DNA of 64,000 nt, from NCBI RefSeq assembly GCF_965363235.1, contig NC_134840.1:58708793-58772792 (forward strand), written 5' to 3'. The DNA is from Mytilus galloprovincialis. Its lineage: Eukaryota; Mollusca; Bivalvia; Mytilida; Mytilidae. Both the position numbers and the translations under genes were made by a program. The notes beneath the pieces are model-generated. The model made no database searches and was not told where the DNA came from. It was given only the letters and a program-made list of their open reading frames with translations. Below, piece by piece: positions 34,096-58,174 of the stretch (position 1 is the stretch's first letter; the number at the start of each line of letters is the position of its first letter).

Positions 34096-34699
34096 ATTTG
34101 TATCAATAAACGTAGTAAAATAGAGGTGTAATTTGGAGATGTCAAACAGATGTTTTGTACCTAATGTAACGCAATATTTACAATCATCAATTCGGCTTCG
34201 TCGGCGTCTTGAGATTACAAATACAGACACACAGTGTTATAGTTTCCTATCTTTGGTATTTTAAGTAGCATTGTATTGAAAAATATCTTTATATAATAAT
34301 ATATATGTACATCTCTGGAGGTTATTAGATTTTAGCATGTCATGATAGGTTGTTACAATGTTATCTAAACATTCATATTACTTCATCTTAATTCGTACAA
34401 CAGCAATAACATCAAACAAGATATACTAGTTTTAAAGAGATTGTTTCAGACATTGTTTGGTTTGGATGCAGTTTGATAATTGAAAAAAATGTAATCGAAG
34501 AGGGTTCGAAGCTTCGCTTTCTAAATGTTGTATAAAGCTTTTTTAACTGAATCCATGATTATGAAATAGATTTATTCAATGATACAAGTGGTGTCATTTT
34601 TTGGTTTGATTATTTTGTATGAAATACAAGGGATAAAAAAAAGTAACTATAATTCAAATTTGATGACCAATTGGTTGTTGTTTGCTTAAATAACAAACA

Positions 34700-34830
34700 A
34701 AAAAGAAGATGTGGCACGAATGCGAATGAGACAAATTGCCATCCAAGTCACAATGTGTTAAAAGTGAACAATTATAGGTAAAAGTTCGGCCTACAACACG
34801 GAGCATTTACTCACACCGAATTCCAATTGC
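34700..34830 (+). repeat. Fragment of the 'gtggtatgagtgccaatgag' repeat
   Basis: Contains gatgtggcacgaatgcgaat and ccatccaagtcacaatgtg. Confidence 0.5.
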
Positions 34831-34984
34831 AATTTATTATAAAGATTCAGAGAAACTATCAACAATACAGAGTTGGCACGTTTTGCATGGTATGTCGACT
34901 GGAATGAATGGTTTTGAATTTGGACTGGCATAATAATAATAAAAAAAAAATAGGAGTATATTTATACATATTTTCTATTTTTGA

Positions 34985-36390
34985 CATATTTCCGGGATAA
35001 GGGTATCGACATATAAGTTAAAATGTATGCATTTCTATATAGATATAATCTTTTAAAAAAGATATAGAATTGTATGATTTTTATTTAGATATAAGTATAC
35101 ACATCGTCGCTTTATGTATATGACTTGAAAGTGAAATGATTTTTATATTGAAATTATACTGTCCGCGAAATTAACCCTGTACTTTTAAATTATATGTCGG
35201 TACTCTTATCCCGGAAACATGTTACAATAACATTAAATATGAAAAAAGAAGATGTGGTATGATTGCCAATGAGACAACTGTCCACAAGAGACCAAAATGT
35301 AACAGACATTAACAACTATAGGTCACCGTACGGACTTCAACAATGAGCAAAGCACATACCGCATAGTCAGCTATAAAAGGCCCCGATAAGACAATGCAAC
35401 ACAATTCAAACGAGAAAACTAACGGCCTTATTTATATAAAAAAAATGAACTAGCATTGCAGTTACTAGCCACTTTTCCCTGCATTTCATATTTTCCCTTC
35501 ATGTTCATATTTCGGAGATAAGAGTACCAACATATGATATAAAATTACAGACTAAATTTTTGAGATTGATATGGAAAATGGTAAAATTAAGAAAAGAATA
35601 GCATTGTTTAGTCGCTATTTCGTTTAACTGTGTATTGCAAACACAGTTTGAGGTAAATGATAATATATTATTTTTGCTCGAATGCCCGTTTAGAACGTAC
35701 AAATATTCAAAAAAATATATGATGTGGGCAACTTGAAAAGAATATGATTATTAGAAAAAAACTTAGACATCGGAGATACTATCCTGATAGAGAGTATAGG
35801 ATATGTGATATCTTTCAAAGACACGAAATCAGCATGTGCAAAGCAAAACAAAAATGTAAAGGAGTAAGATTTTAGTTTGCATCATTTCAAAGTCACAGTG
35901 AGGCCTTGCACACAAAGCAAAAAACTAAAACAAAAAGGAGCATATACATATTTTATCTTTTTACATATTTCCGGGATAAGGGTACCGACATATTACATGA
36001 AATTGTAATAGAATTTTTTCAGGTAAATATCTATTAAAGTACAACCTATATGAATATATACATACAAGTATGTTATTTTGAAGAGAGGTGAAGACATCCG
36101 AAAGCATCACAGTTACAGCACGCTTGTCGCTGCATCACAAGTTTTCCATTCATAAAATATTCAGACTGATAAGAAAAAAAAAAAAACCAATTAGCAGTGT
36201 CAATGTGCAGTTCAAGGCGCATTTACTTTATTTATAAGATGCTAGCAGTTTCATAAATATACCAGGGACTTTGATTCATTCAGAAAGAAAGGAGAGAAAA
36301 CAACAGTATCAAAGAAACTGTCAACTTTTACTTAATCAAACATGTACTTTTTTTTAAAAAAAAAATATTGACGGGCTAAGTGTACTGACA
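34985..36390. repeat. Dispersed CCGGGATAAGGGTACCGACA motif
   Basis: Clear copies at about 34991-35013 and 35970-35992, a third inverted at 35193-35219, and variants at 35511-35534 and 36367-36390. Weaker relatives are at 30955-31020. Spacing is about 400-520 bp, perhaps a decayed long-period tandem array broken by the repeat at 35247-35440. Confidence 0.45.
35247..35440 (-). mobile_element. 'gtcttatcggggcc' repeat, minus strand
   Basis: Full-length reverse copy (gatgtggtatgattgccaat to ggccccgataagacaatg). Confidence 0.65.
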
Positions 36391-36996
36391 TTCAAAATAA
36401 AAAAATGTACACTAAAGCCAGACTATTCAGTTGAAAGTATAATCTAAATATTAATAAGGTAGTCTTATCTATATGCATCAAATTGTTTCCTATTTCGTAC
36501 GTATTTTTAAACGGAGCTTATAGGATCAAGAGATAGTATATTTTCCATATAATTGTGTGTTGAATACGTAAAATAATTTGTGAGGAGTGTTAACAGATTT
36601 TATTTTGATTTATATATATTAGCCTTAATCTATTGTTGATTATTTATAGTTCCAACCGATCATAATTTTCTATATAAAAGGCACACTTCACGAACAAGTC
36701 AAAAATCATAATTTTAGGGGGACAATCTTGAAAGGAGTAATTCAAAGAACCATCTGATTATTAGGTGGAAATTACCAATTGAGACAGCTACCTTCTAAAG
36801 TTCAAATTAAGTGGTCGTATTTGCAGATTGGCTATTCATTGTCATCTATCTTAAAGTTATGCACGCTTTCATTTGTTGGTAACTCGAAGAATTCTGCGCC
36901 CTCTAGCGGCCTATAGCCTATCGAGGTTAATGTAGCAATCGGAGATTAGACGGAGATCAGCAGAATATACAAATGTAACGACTGACATTATTCGGG

Positions 36997-37752
36997 TTAA
37001 TTTGTTGGCCGAAAATTGATTTCCACTTTTGACCACAACTGTTTCCTGCATGGAGTCCATGTTGATTTCTCTAGATTCGCTACAAAACCAGCCTTTGATA
37101 ATGAATTAAAAGCAAATTGCGAATCACACAAACTTGACTGAAAATCTTGATTTGTACCCCATCCGTCATCAAGATAAAGCACAATCTGAATATTATTTTC
37201 TCTCCAGTATTTCACTAAGGTCCTCAAACATTTAGTAAAAATGTATGGACTTGACGTTAAGCCAAAAGGTAACACCGTAAACACATAATATTTTTCATTC
37301 CATGAAAATCCTAAAAACGTTTGGTGATGTTTTGATATATCAAAATGATGAAATCCTGATTTTAAATCAAACTTAAAAAGGTGATTATTCTTATCGAAAT
37401 ACTCTAACGCAATATTCCAATCTTCAAATTTTATTTTGTTCTTTAAAACATGTGTATTGACTTCTCGTAAATCTAAAATCAGTCTTTTCTTCCCTGATTT
37501 GTTAGTCGAAACACTTAACGGATTAACTACATGGGGCCTAAGTTTAACTTGAGTTACACATTTATGATTCAAAAGATCTGATATCGCTTCTGTAACAAAA
37601 TGTTCATTGTCTAACGCTGACTTATTGTTTTAATGAACTGTTCTGGGAGGAGTAGAAATGAAAGGAATGAAATATCCATTTTCAAGAATATCTAAAACAA
37701 ATTCACTAGCACCAATACTTTTCCAATATGAAATATGACTTTTAAGTCTACC
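36997..37752 (-). pseudogene. DIRS-type reverse transcriptase fragment
   Basis: Motifs in order: GRLKSHISYWKSIGAS, GYFIPF, VVNPLSVS, KKRLILDLREVN, FKFDLKSGFHHFDI, FTVLPFGLTSSPYIFTKCLR and the catalytic LYLDDGWG. An in-frame TAA at 37630-37632 interrupts it; the part 37572-36997 is open for 191 codons and then leaves the family. Confidence 0.75.
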
Positions 37753-37849
37753 TTTTACACTACATCTGTTTTTAAAACTTTTGTTCTAAAGTTAAATTAC
37801 TGTCTTCATTATCTAAACAAAACAGTGGAGAATCTAAATAATACTTATC

Positions 37850-38552
37850 ATTTATGTCTGTTTCACTGCTGACCATGGACAGCTTTGATAATTTTGGGAC
37901 AATTTCTCCTCCAATGTCCTTGCTCCTGACAGCTGAAACAGAAATCTGTTGGACTAAGTCCATAGTTGCTCCTTTGGGCACGAAAATTACCACCGACATT
38001 TGCTGAAGTGGCCGTTGCAACAGGTGCAACACGTGGCGGCTCAGTTGACTAAAGTGTAGCACTGTTTCCAGGTTTCTTTGATGTTTTCTGTTTACGGAAC
38101 TTCTTTGCACGTAACGCTCTGTTCTCGGCGTATCTGATCTTTTTCTCGTCTTCCGAATCGGAGGCAAGTTCATCCGAAAGATATTCCTTAACGGTATCCC
38201 AACCGGGTGATTTGTCAGCAATTTTAATACACTAATACCTCTTATGGATCTTATCCCTTATGGTATAACACATATCCTTAATCTTTCTGTAATCATCATG
38301 TTCTGCAGCCCGTTTTATCTTCTTGATTTCAGAATCTATCTCACTGTTAAAATCGAATTGAGCATTGGCTGTATCCTCTTTTAATTCCCTTTTCAGTGAA
38401 TGAAGTTTATTGTCTAAATAAGTCTTAAACAAATCCATGGCCGCAAACGCACTCGAGTCGGCTAATGACTTATCCGTTTCTCTTTGATCGGAGTTTTGCT
38501 TAGATTCCTGTTCTTCAGTATCTGATGCATCTCTATCAGGAGAAGTTTCCAT
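37850..38552 (-). pseudogene. DIRS-type gag-like gene with CCHC zinc knuckle
   Basis: One reading frame carries the whole protein, broken only by TAG stops at 38232-38234 and 38049-38051. It has an acidic N-terminus, a coiled segment around LFKTYLDNKLHSLKREL, a SDSEDEKK region, and a zinc knuckle CFSCQEQGHWRRNC at 37940-37899. A gag with this knuckle is known from DIRS/Ngaro elements. Confidence 0.7.
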
Positions 38553-38569
38553 GTTAATATAGAGAGCAG

Positions 38570-39130
38570 AAAAAGCCTGTCACACTTTGTACTGGAATGA
38601 CTTCGATTGCCAAAAACTAATTCTAATTCACTTATATTAACAAAACCTAACCCAAAAACTTGACAAACTGTTGACACCTACATCCTCAACTTTTATTATC
38701 ATAAACAACCACGATGTCACCAACTGATGATAACAACTTTCATGTATCGAACTCTCTGTATAACTTTGATAAATACATTTATCTGGTGGCTTCGGCATTA
38801 CAAGCTGTCACGTGAAATATCCTACCATGTAGAAAAAAACACTAGCAGGAGGCGAAAGTAAACAAATGGACATTCAAATTCGTAAGTTTATATTCATATT
38901 AATGCATGGGAATAGTTAAATTTTGTTTGTCATAATGTTTTGCTAGAAAGGCCAACTTATTGCATTTACCAAATTAGTTTGCTGTAAGTCGAAATAAATT
39001 TAAGGATAATTACAATCAAACCAAATGGTATACAAGAAGTAGTAAATTCTCACTAAACGTTCCAATGAATAAGAAATATTTATCCTTTAAAAAATTAAAT
39101 CATTTCACAGAAACAGTCTATTTTTAATTG
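38570..39130. other. Spacer upstream of copy C
   Basis: No gene seen. The last 120 bp begin to match the upstream block of other exon 1 copies (tttatttcaaggaa, ttacctatgtatg). Confidence 0.45.
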
Positions 39131-39247
39131 CTTATTTATTTCAAGGAAAAAGTTACCTATGTATGTCTTTGTCTATAAGAAACGTTGGCGATTTAGACAT
39201 CTAATACTAAAACGCAGATTGTTCGTCGTACTAGTTACTTGTAAAAA

Positions 39248-50607
<11,360 letters not shown>

Positions 50608-51482
50608 CGAAATTGCTGAACACGAATTTCAATATTTATAACCAAAGAATATTTATGATTTTGTTACTTATACCACAAAAAAAAGCACGGAAGAAGAAAA
50701 CCACTTGATGAGATTTGTAAAACAGTTAGGCGCTGTGTATTTCTTAATTTTTTAACACGGAGAGAGTAATGAAAATTTAACCGTCTAACTGTCCGTTTGT
50801 TCATTTGTCTGTTTATTTGTCCGACTTTGAACTTTAAAATATCATAGATTTTTTTTAAAATTATACTAATGCTTTATATAACTGTTTAATAATATCAGAC
50901 GTTATTTTATAAAGGTTTTACTAAGTTCACACTTCAGAATTTTAACTTTAGATATTGTATATTCCAATAAGTATGGCGGTGTCTTGCTCAAAACCTTTGA
51001 GAAGCCTTCAAAATAATATATAATATAACATCTTAATTACGTATCCTATAATTTGATTGTTTGATAGAAAGTGTAATTGCATGTTTGTTTCCCTAATATT
51101 ATAAGAAGTATATTTATATTACAACATTCCGGGTTTATGCACAAACATATGCCTTATTACCATCTCACGTATTTTGCCAAAAAAGAATACTAGTATGCCT
51201 TTCTTATCTGTGCTTTCTCTTTTGTGCTCTTTATAAAATGCGGCTGTTTTGATTGATTAATAACGAATATTGGAATTAGACATTAGATGTTCAACTGAAC
51301 TATCTCTATTAATACTCAGTGTAAAATAAACCGAGAAGGGTATGCGTAGTTAAAACAAACTTGCCGTGAGAAGTACTATTACCTCAAGGTATTTTTTCTT
51401 TGCCCCCCCCCCCACCTGAACATGATAATGAGAAAAATCTGCTCATAACCATCTTTACAAACATTTAAAAAGAGTTCTTAAT

Positions 51483-51600
51483 AGATATAAGAAGATGTGG
51501 TATGAGTGCCAAAGAAGCTACTCTCCATCCAAGTCACAATTTATAAAAGCAAACCATTATAAGTCAAAGTACTGTCTTCAACACGTAATAATTACCCATA
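51483..51600 (+). repeat. Fragment of the 'gtggtatgagtgccaatgag' repeat
   Basis: Contains gatgtggtatgagtgccaa and ccatccaagtcacaattta. Confidence 0.6.
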
Positions 51601-53330
51601 TACAAATATCTAACTCGTTTCCATGTCCGAACTGTTAAACGCCTTCAAAGTGTGTCACACATGCCAACCGTAGAACTTTAAATTGGTTTTAAGTATAAAA
51701 ACAATTTACTATATAGGTGTTTTCGACATTTAAGTGTTATATATTCATAGTATGTTTTCATTTTATATCATCTGTTTTGTATTATCTGCAGACATCTTTT
51801 CCATGTGTTGCTATGCCAAGTTTTCATTTCCCGTCAAAAAGGTCTCAAGACCACCGTTATTCATTTTACCAACATTTTTGAATACTTTTTTCTAAAGTAT
51901 ATTATAAACATTACTGTATTTATGCATATGTAAGGTATACAGTGTGACACATATTAGTACAAGAAGTGCTTCCGAGATTTATGCAAAATATGCATAGTAC
52001 TTTGCATTTAAATAGTCGCAGAACCTGTTACATAATTTATTGAATGTATTTGATGATCATTTGGAACTGATCATTACAAATACTGATTAGTTCATGCTTT
52101 CTGTTATAATGTTTTTTCATAAGCCTCTTTAGTTTAAACTAGTAATTCCGAACCGACTTACATTTTGATGGCTTCATAATAAAATACTCTAAGTTGTGTT
52201 CAAGTTTTTTCATTCTTTACCTAACTATCTTATTGTAAATGAAACCAACGATTCTAAAGTATACGATACTTTATAACGAACACAATAAACAAGGAAAGAC
52301 AGGATAGATGAAAACATATGATATGTGCATTGAACAGGATTTATTTTCTAATTACATTAAATATAGTCAACAGTAGATTACCGATATTCAAATAAAATCA
52401 ATCGATTAAGAAGATAAATGTTGGTAAAAAGCAAAAACGGGGGGAATCACATAAACTTCAAAAGGAGCAAAACAAATATGCTTGATCTATTATTTTTTAA
52501 ATAAATGTATAAAAGTTATCATCAAAGTGAAGGCAGTCCCAGTTCCTGTTCTTTTAGTCGCAGGGTCATCATTAGAAAGTTTTTAAGGATATTTGAATTT
52601 AGTTCTTGAAGAGTCTTTCTTTGAATTTTTTTTGGGCAAATTTTACCTGAAGCCATAACATCAAAATATTAATCGCCGCTATATGTGCTGTTGATGTCAT
52701 TTTATAATATAAATTAAAAAATCCCATTCTTTTTAATACTAGATTTTACATCAAAGAAAAGTATGAATCCATATAAGTAGTAAGCATATAAAAATTCCGT
52801 TTTTCTAATACCAAAATAAAGGGAAAACTAGGTGTTGGAAAAATAAGACATGTATTCAATATTTCGAACAGCTTTTGAGTAATTCGGGTGGTTTCTGACA
52901 AATGGAGACGACAACGGTGTAATTGTCCGCACCTCCCTGTTGCCGTCGGTACCAAAAGACGACAGCTCTGTAGGCCACAAATATATTTGCAAGAACGTTA
53001 TGTTTTTGGTGATTGTCACTTCTTCGCCATACATACGCTTGTTATTGTTTATCTCTTTTATTGTTGAAAGAAATAATTGTTACGTTGCAAGCGTTTATTT
53101 GGTTATCAAAAGGACTCTTATGAGACTTGAACTGATGCATCGCTAAATATTTCGGAAGGATACTTGCTGATAGGATAACCGATTTATCTACATCCCGTTA
53201 CATCTAATTAATTTCTGTATTTTGTTATTTTTCATATACAAATGAACAAGTTTTAAATGTCAGTAAACATGAGCGTGATGGTTTCAAAAAAATAATTTGA
53301 TGCTATCTTTAGGTATTAAATGAGCATTAT
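51600..53330. other. Spacer between copies C and D
   Basis: No supported gene. The overlapping short frames at 52746-53146 on both strands have no recognisable domain. Confidence 0.45.
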
Positions 53331-53640
53331 TCCAAAACTAATTGATATTGAACAATATCACCGTAACATGTTAGCGCAGGTGATTTATATATAATCTCTC
53401 AGTTGATACACTATTTCACGGCGTGTATTTGCTATCAGGATTTCCTTGATAGAAGGTTGCTACTCACACTGGCACTATTAAACAAAGAGTTCCAAGTGAT
53501 GAAGTCAAAATCATTTCGTCGACAATTTTATGAATGCTATCAATTGGTTGACCGTTACAAAATATCTGTTTCATAAATGACGACGGATATGTTCTAATTG
53601 TCGCAGCAACAATCCCGCCATTTTTTCCCCCGAATGTGAA
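53330..53640 (+). mobile_element. Decayed Penelope-like relic upstream of copy D
   Basis: Reads as DFLDRRLLLTLALLNKEFQ and QLVDRYKISVS in one frame with stops around it. Its flank (ccaaaactaattgatattga) matches the relics after copies A and B, so it marks the intergenic spacer of the array. Confidence 0.65.
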
Positions 53641-53689
53641 GTAACGAATCAAACACAATTATGTCTGAAAGCTGTCGTTAATTGCGTAT

Positions 53690-54119
53690 CATAAAGAGAA
53701 GTCTGAATACGAATACAATTTGGCTTCGTCTCAATTTGATGTTTTTATGATAACAACAATATATCAATATGCACAAACATAAAATAACAGTTATCAGATT
53801 AAGCAGAATTAAAATAACATAGAATGCGTTGTCTACAAAAGAATTACAACAATACGACAAGAAAGACCTTTCGTCAAATCGAGCAGGTATATTTATATTG
53901 TTCCTTATCATTTAATTCAAGGAATCGATTAATCTATTCATATTTATATTTATATACATGGTTCTCGGTAATTATCATGTCAACCGATATAAAACACAGA
54001 TCATTTGTAGTTGCTGATTGTTGAAGGCTTTCAGGTGACATATTGTTGCCTGAATCAAATTTTTTGGACTCTGTTTGGTAGTTGTCTTATTGGTAATCAC
54101 ATCTCCCTGTTTTTAACAA
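53690..54119 (+). promoter_or_regulatory. Duplicated upstream region and leader of copy D
   Basis: Matches 17050-17531. GATATAAAAC at 53986-53995 lies about 125 bp before the ATG. The leader from about 54013 (ttgctgattgttgaaggc, agttgtcttattggtaatc, acatctcc) aligns closely with the dispersed repeat at 5953-6108. Confidence 0.5.
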
Positions 54120-54192
54120 ATGGCTGACCATATCACAGAATTAAGAGCGAAATGTTTAGAACGAGGAGCCAGTGGTATACACGGCATAAGCA

Positions 54193-54385
54193 ATCCTATT
54201 TGTTTCCAAGTAAACATCAGCGTGTTCTGAATGCTTGCTTTGACATTTTTGGGACAATAACTGTTGTTGCCTCTGTTTTTGTCAATCCTTCTTCTGATTT
54301 TGAATGATATCATACGCAAGAAGACAAACAAGTATAAAGCATCTTTAAACATTGAAACATTTACTAAATTTTATCAACGATTAAA
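54193..54385 (+). repeat. Left arm of an inverted duplication (intron 1 block)
   Basis: Reverse complement of 57703-57888 over about 190 bp. Its distal part (gatatcatacgcaagaagac) is related to the intron 1 blocks at 800-870 and 16100-16170, so it is duplicated gene sequence. Its last 30 bp match a Penelope 3' fragment. Confidence 0.75.
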
Positions 54386-54399
54386 TTTCTAAACAATAT

Positions 54400-56080
54400 T
54401 ATGATACCTATCAGTTAATAATTTACAAATTTATTTTTTTGGGTGGTTTCTGTTTTAATATTTTTTCATATTGCACAATCATCCCTGTTCGTCACAGTTT
54501 CTTATAATTACTCGTCAAAATGTTATACTAAAACTATATTAAAGAATGAGCGTATATACATTTATTTATATCATTTGAACTTAAGGCGCAATCACTATAT
54601 AAGTAAGACACCTGCTAAACAATAACAACAACACCAAAAAGTTGAAGAAAAACATGTTATATCTATAACATATATCAGTATTACCTACAAACACCTTTCA
54701 CTTAGAATTAATCTATTTGAATTTCATATTTTTCTAACTTGCTTTACTTTTTGCCTTTTAGAATCACGAACAGTTAAAGGCTTGTATTCGATAGAATAAA
54801 TTATGGACCTATATATTTAACACGAAAAGAAGAAACCACAGTGGTATAAATAGAGGTCAAATATTTTTTTTTAGTCGGTATTGTATATTTTTTTTATATC
54901 ATGCATAACGAAATATATGTTTACAGTTATTAGTATTCTTGATCCTATATCTTGTTGATACTGTTTACTAATATTTTGGAATTGCACAATATTATGCGTT
55001 TCGCAGTTTGTTAATCATACACTCATTCCGTTGAATGTGTACTGATTGAATCTTGAGTCGTGCTCAAGCTGACTATATTTATTGGTTTTCTAATTGCTGA
55101 AAGCCTTATGGTGTTATGGTGACATATAAAAGCACACATTTAAACTTTGATGACAAGTTTTCAGATTTGCAACCATAACACATGTTCTTGGTTTTTTTTA
55201 GGAAAACAAACTCTAAGTTGACCTTGTTTAAGCTGTTTAAAGGGGTATAGCTGTCAAATTCATGTTAACAGATTTAATTAAAATTCTCATATTTGATTTA
55301 TAATAATGTAAAACATGTATCCAAATTATAAAAAGTCTAAAATGAACAATATACCGGACATGGGCTCGTAAATACGTAGATTTGTTTCGTGAGTATTTTA
55401 GTCTAGACGCCATCTCATTAACTGTTGAGTTGACCTCCGTTTGCCATATAAGCAATATAAACATAAATATTGTTATAAATAGATAAAACATTCGTGCATT
55501 AGAAATTTTCTAGGTCTGTTTAATTTCATATTGCAGATTAAAGATATTTGCTTATTATCGTATTTACCTATATAATAATGATTTTTTTGTGGAACGAATC
55601 AGTCAATCAAATGATTTACCTTTGTTTCACTTTCAATGTTGGCATTCTTTTCCTTTCAACAATTGATCATGCACAATGCATGCGGTATCCATCTCTAGCT
55701 AAGGGGTTAACTTGAATTTACATGAATACGGATTCAATTAGGAAGATTTTTTCACTTGCAAGTGAATAATTCATCTTCAATGTTTCTTAGCTTATTTTGA
55801 CAAAATTGAACCACACTGGCTGCTAAACGCGATATATTATTTCACTATTTCACTTTTTTTAATGATTACCCAAAAAACTATATATTTTATATTTAAAAAA
55901 AACTATATATAAACTTTATATTTTTTTTTTATATATTTTGTAGCTAGTGTCCTTTGGAACGAGAACGTTTGTGAAATGCTACTGTATTGAATTTTTATTG
56001 AAACAGATATATCAATACTTAGTTATCTTCAAATGTTTTTAAGTTCGAGGGTTAGACATAAACTCATCAAAGATACCATA
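54400..56080. other. Interior of the inverted duplication, left part
   Basis: AT-rich, no supported gene. A weak relative of the leader repeat lies at 55095-55190. Confidence 0.4.
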
Positions 56081-56092
56081 ATAAAAATTGTG

Positions 56093-56137
56093 TACGCTTA
56101 ACGCGTGTTTCGTCTACAAAAGACTCATCAGTGACGC
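56093..56137 (-). ncRNA. Degraded hammerhead motif
   Basis: On the minus strand GCGTCA, CTGATGA, GTC-loop-GAC and GAAA are all intact. The cleavage triplet region reads CACGCGTT and the stem I 3' arm AAGCGT no longer pairs at its first position. Probably weak or inactive. Confidence 0.5.
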
Positions 56138-56162
56138 AAAAATAAAAAAAAAAGTTAACATT

Positions 56163-56700
56163 CCAGCAGCACCTACATATATATCTCCCAATTGATACGA
56201 TATTTCCGTGCTTGTTTTTCCTATCATGATTTTCTTGATAGTGGGTTGCTGTTCACACGCAAGCTATTAAACCAAGCGTTCCAAATGGTGAAGTTGAAAT
56301 CATCCCTTCGTAAATTTTACGGACGCCATCACGAGTTGGTTGACCGTTATGGAATAACCGTTTCACAGATAATATCGGATATGTTCCTTACGTCGTAACT
56401 ATTATCCCCTTACCTTTCAAGAATGAAACCTACCGATTTAGACTATTTACCGGATTTGTTATAACATGAGCAACGCGACCGGTGCCACATGTGGAGCAGG
56501 ATCTGCTTACCCTTCTGGAGCAGATGAGATCACCCCTAGTTTTTGGTGAAGTTCGCGTTGCTTATTCTTTAGTTTTTCTATTTTGTGTCATGTGTACTAT
56601 TGTTTGTCTGTTTGTCTTTTTCATTTTTAGCCATGGTGTTTTTTTCGATACATGAGTTTGACTGTCCCTCTGGTATCTTTCGTCCCTCTTTTAAACGGTA
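56163..56700 (+). mobile_element. Penelope-like element 3' fragment
   Basis: C-terminal coding part (KLKSSLRKFYGRHHELVDRY, ending ISDMFLTS-TAA at about 56398) plus the 3' untranslated tail ending tctttcgtccctctttt. Confidence 0.7.
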
Positions 56701-56814
56701 GTAATTAGTAATAAATCTCTTCAGAGACACATCAGATGTATGTTAAATAAAAGTGAAAAATAACATTTCAAACTGATATCTAAATTAACTTACAATTGCT
56801 GTAAAATGTATAAT

Positions 56815-57717
56815 AAAATCGAGAAAGGAAATGGAGAATGTGTTAAAGCGACAACAACCCGACCATGGAGTAGACAACAGCCGAAGGCCACCAATGGGTC
56901 TTCAATGTAACGAGAAACTCCCGCATCCGGAGGCGTCCTTCAGCTGGGCCCTTAAAAAATATGTATACTAGTACAGTGATAATGGACGTCATACTAAACT
57001 CCGAATTATACACAAGAAATTAAAATTTAAAATCATACAAGACTAACAAAGGCCAGAGGCTCCTGACTTGGGACAGGCGCAAAATTGCGGTGGGGCTAAA
57101 CATGTTTATGAGATGTCAACCCCCCCCTATACCTTTTAGCCAATGTAGAAAAGTAAACGCATAACAATACGCACATTAAAATTCAGATCAAGAGAAGTCC
57201 GAGTCCGATGTCAGAAGATGTAACAAAATTTAAAAAAAATGACAATAAATAACAACAGACTACTAGCAGTTAACTGGCATGCCAGCTCCAGACCTCAATT
57301 AAACTGATTGAAAGATTATGTCTTCATCATATGAATATCAGGCACAATCCCTCCCGTTAGGGGTTAAGTATCATACTATCATAAAATATATGAGAAGAAC
57401 ATAACCCGTGTCATGCCAACAACTGTTTTTTTTTTTAAATAAATGTGTTTAGTTCCGATGCAAAGACCCCATAAGTGAATCAGTATTAAAGCCAAAATAT
57501 GTCATCTTTAACGACCTGACAACAGTATCGTAACTATATCACTTCTTAATAAGTTTGTTTAAAGGTTTTGTAAGCTTTTGAGGTGAATACTGACATTTTT
57601 GTGCTTAGTAAAGAATATTACCATAAAAGATTGGATGTGAAATACCTGAACGTATAAGATGTCTGCCTGTTGAGTTATATTTACGAATTATTTCCTTATA
57701 CCGTTGATAAAATTTAG
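56815..57717 (-). mobile_element. Second type of Penelope-like element, 3' part, minus strand
   Basis: On the minus strand it starts in coding sequence TFTKFYQRYKEIIRKYNSTG followed by RHLIRSGISHPIFYGNILY, then a long 3' untranslated region (gacaacaacccgaccatgga, ggccagaggctcctgacttg on the + strand). Different from the family at 7193-8614. Confidence 0.65.
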
Positions 57718-57888
57718 TAAATGTTTCAATGTTTAAAGATGCTTTATACTTGTTTGTCTTCTTGCGTATGATATCATTCAAAATCAGAAGAAGGATTGAC
57801 AAAAACAGAGGCAACAACAGTTATTGTCCCAAAAATGTCAAAGCAAGCATTCAGAACACGCTGATGTTTACTTGGAAACAAATTGGAT
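57703..57888 (-). repeat. Right arm of the inverted duplication
   Basis: Partner of 54193-54385. About 110 bp further right, on the same strand, lies the antisense exon 1 relic. Confidence 0.75.
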
Positions 57889-57996
57889 GGCATCATTGTT
57901 ATAGGTCTAACCTTAGACGTATACCATATTTACGAATTTTAATTTCTATTTTTATGTGTTGTTGAGATTTAGGCATGCTGGAAATTTTCATTTTAA

Positions 57997-58066
57997 CGTC
58001 AAGGTGAATACCACTGGCTATTCGTTATAAAAATTTGCCCTTAATATTATGAATTAGTCAGCTCAT
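57997..58066 (-). pseudogene. Antisense calcyphosin exon 1 relic
   Basis: The minus strand reads ATGAGCTGACTAATTC...TTAAGGGCAAAT...AGCCAGTGGTATTCAC, alignable with exon 1 of copies B and D but with indels and stops. Upstream (58070-58175) the duplicated promoter block follows, including the acacagatcat word; the repeat-derived leader is missing here. Confidence 0.6.
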
Positions 58067-58174
58067 TTTTGCATGAAGTACATATGATCTGTGTATTAAC
58101 TGGCAATTCTCCAAAGCACCCGTTTCCGAGGTACAAGTATACATAGGTAATTGTTTTCTTAGAATAAAGGACTA

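Larger units (their letters stand above)
36985..38560 (-). mobile_element. Decayed DIRS/Ngaro-type tyrosine-recombinase retrotransposon (gag and RT part)
   Basis: On the minus strand a gag-like region (38552-37850) is followed by a reverse transcriptase (about 37752-36997). The RNase H and tyrosine recombinase regions expected downstream are absent, so the element is truncated. The order and the style of the reverse transcriptase are characteristic of DIRS/Ngaro elements. Confidence 0.75.

Noticed and set aside
37772-38221. 149-codon minus-strand frame
   Set aside because: It is out of frame with the gag protein, which reads correctly in another frame including the zinc knuckle.
52746-53146. 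Overlapping 68-69-codon frames on both strands
   Set aside because: No recognised domain, no splice context, and no choice between strands is possible.
54193-57888. A 3.7-kb transposon with 190-bp terminal inverted repeats inserted at the end of copy D exon 1
   Set aside because: The arms are related to intron 1 blocks elsewhere and the right arm continues into an antisense exon 1 and promoter; an inverted gene duplication explains this better.
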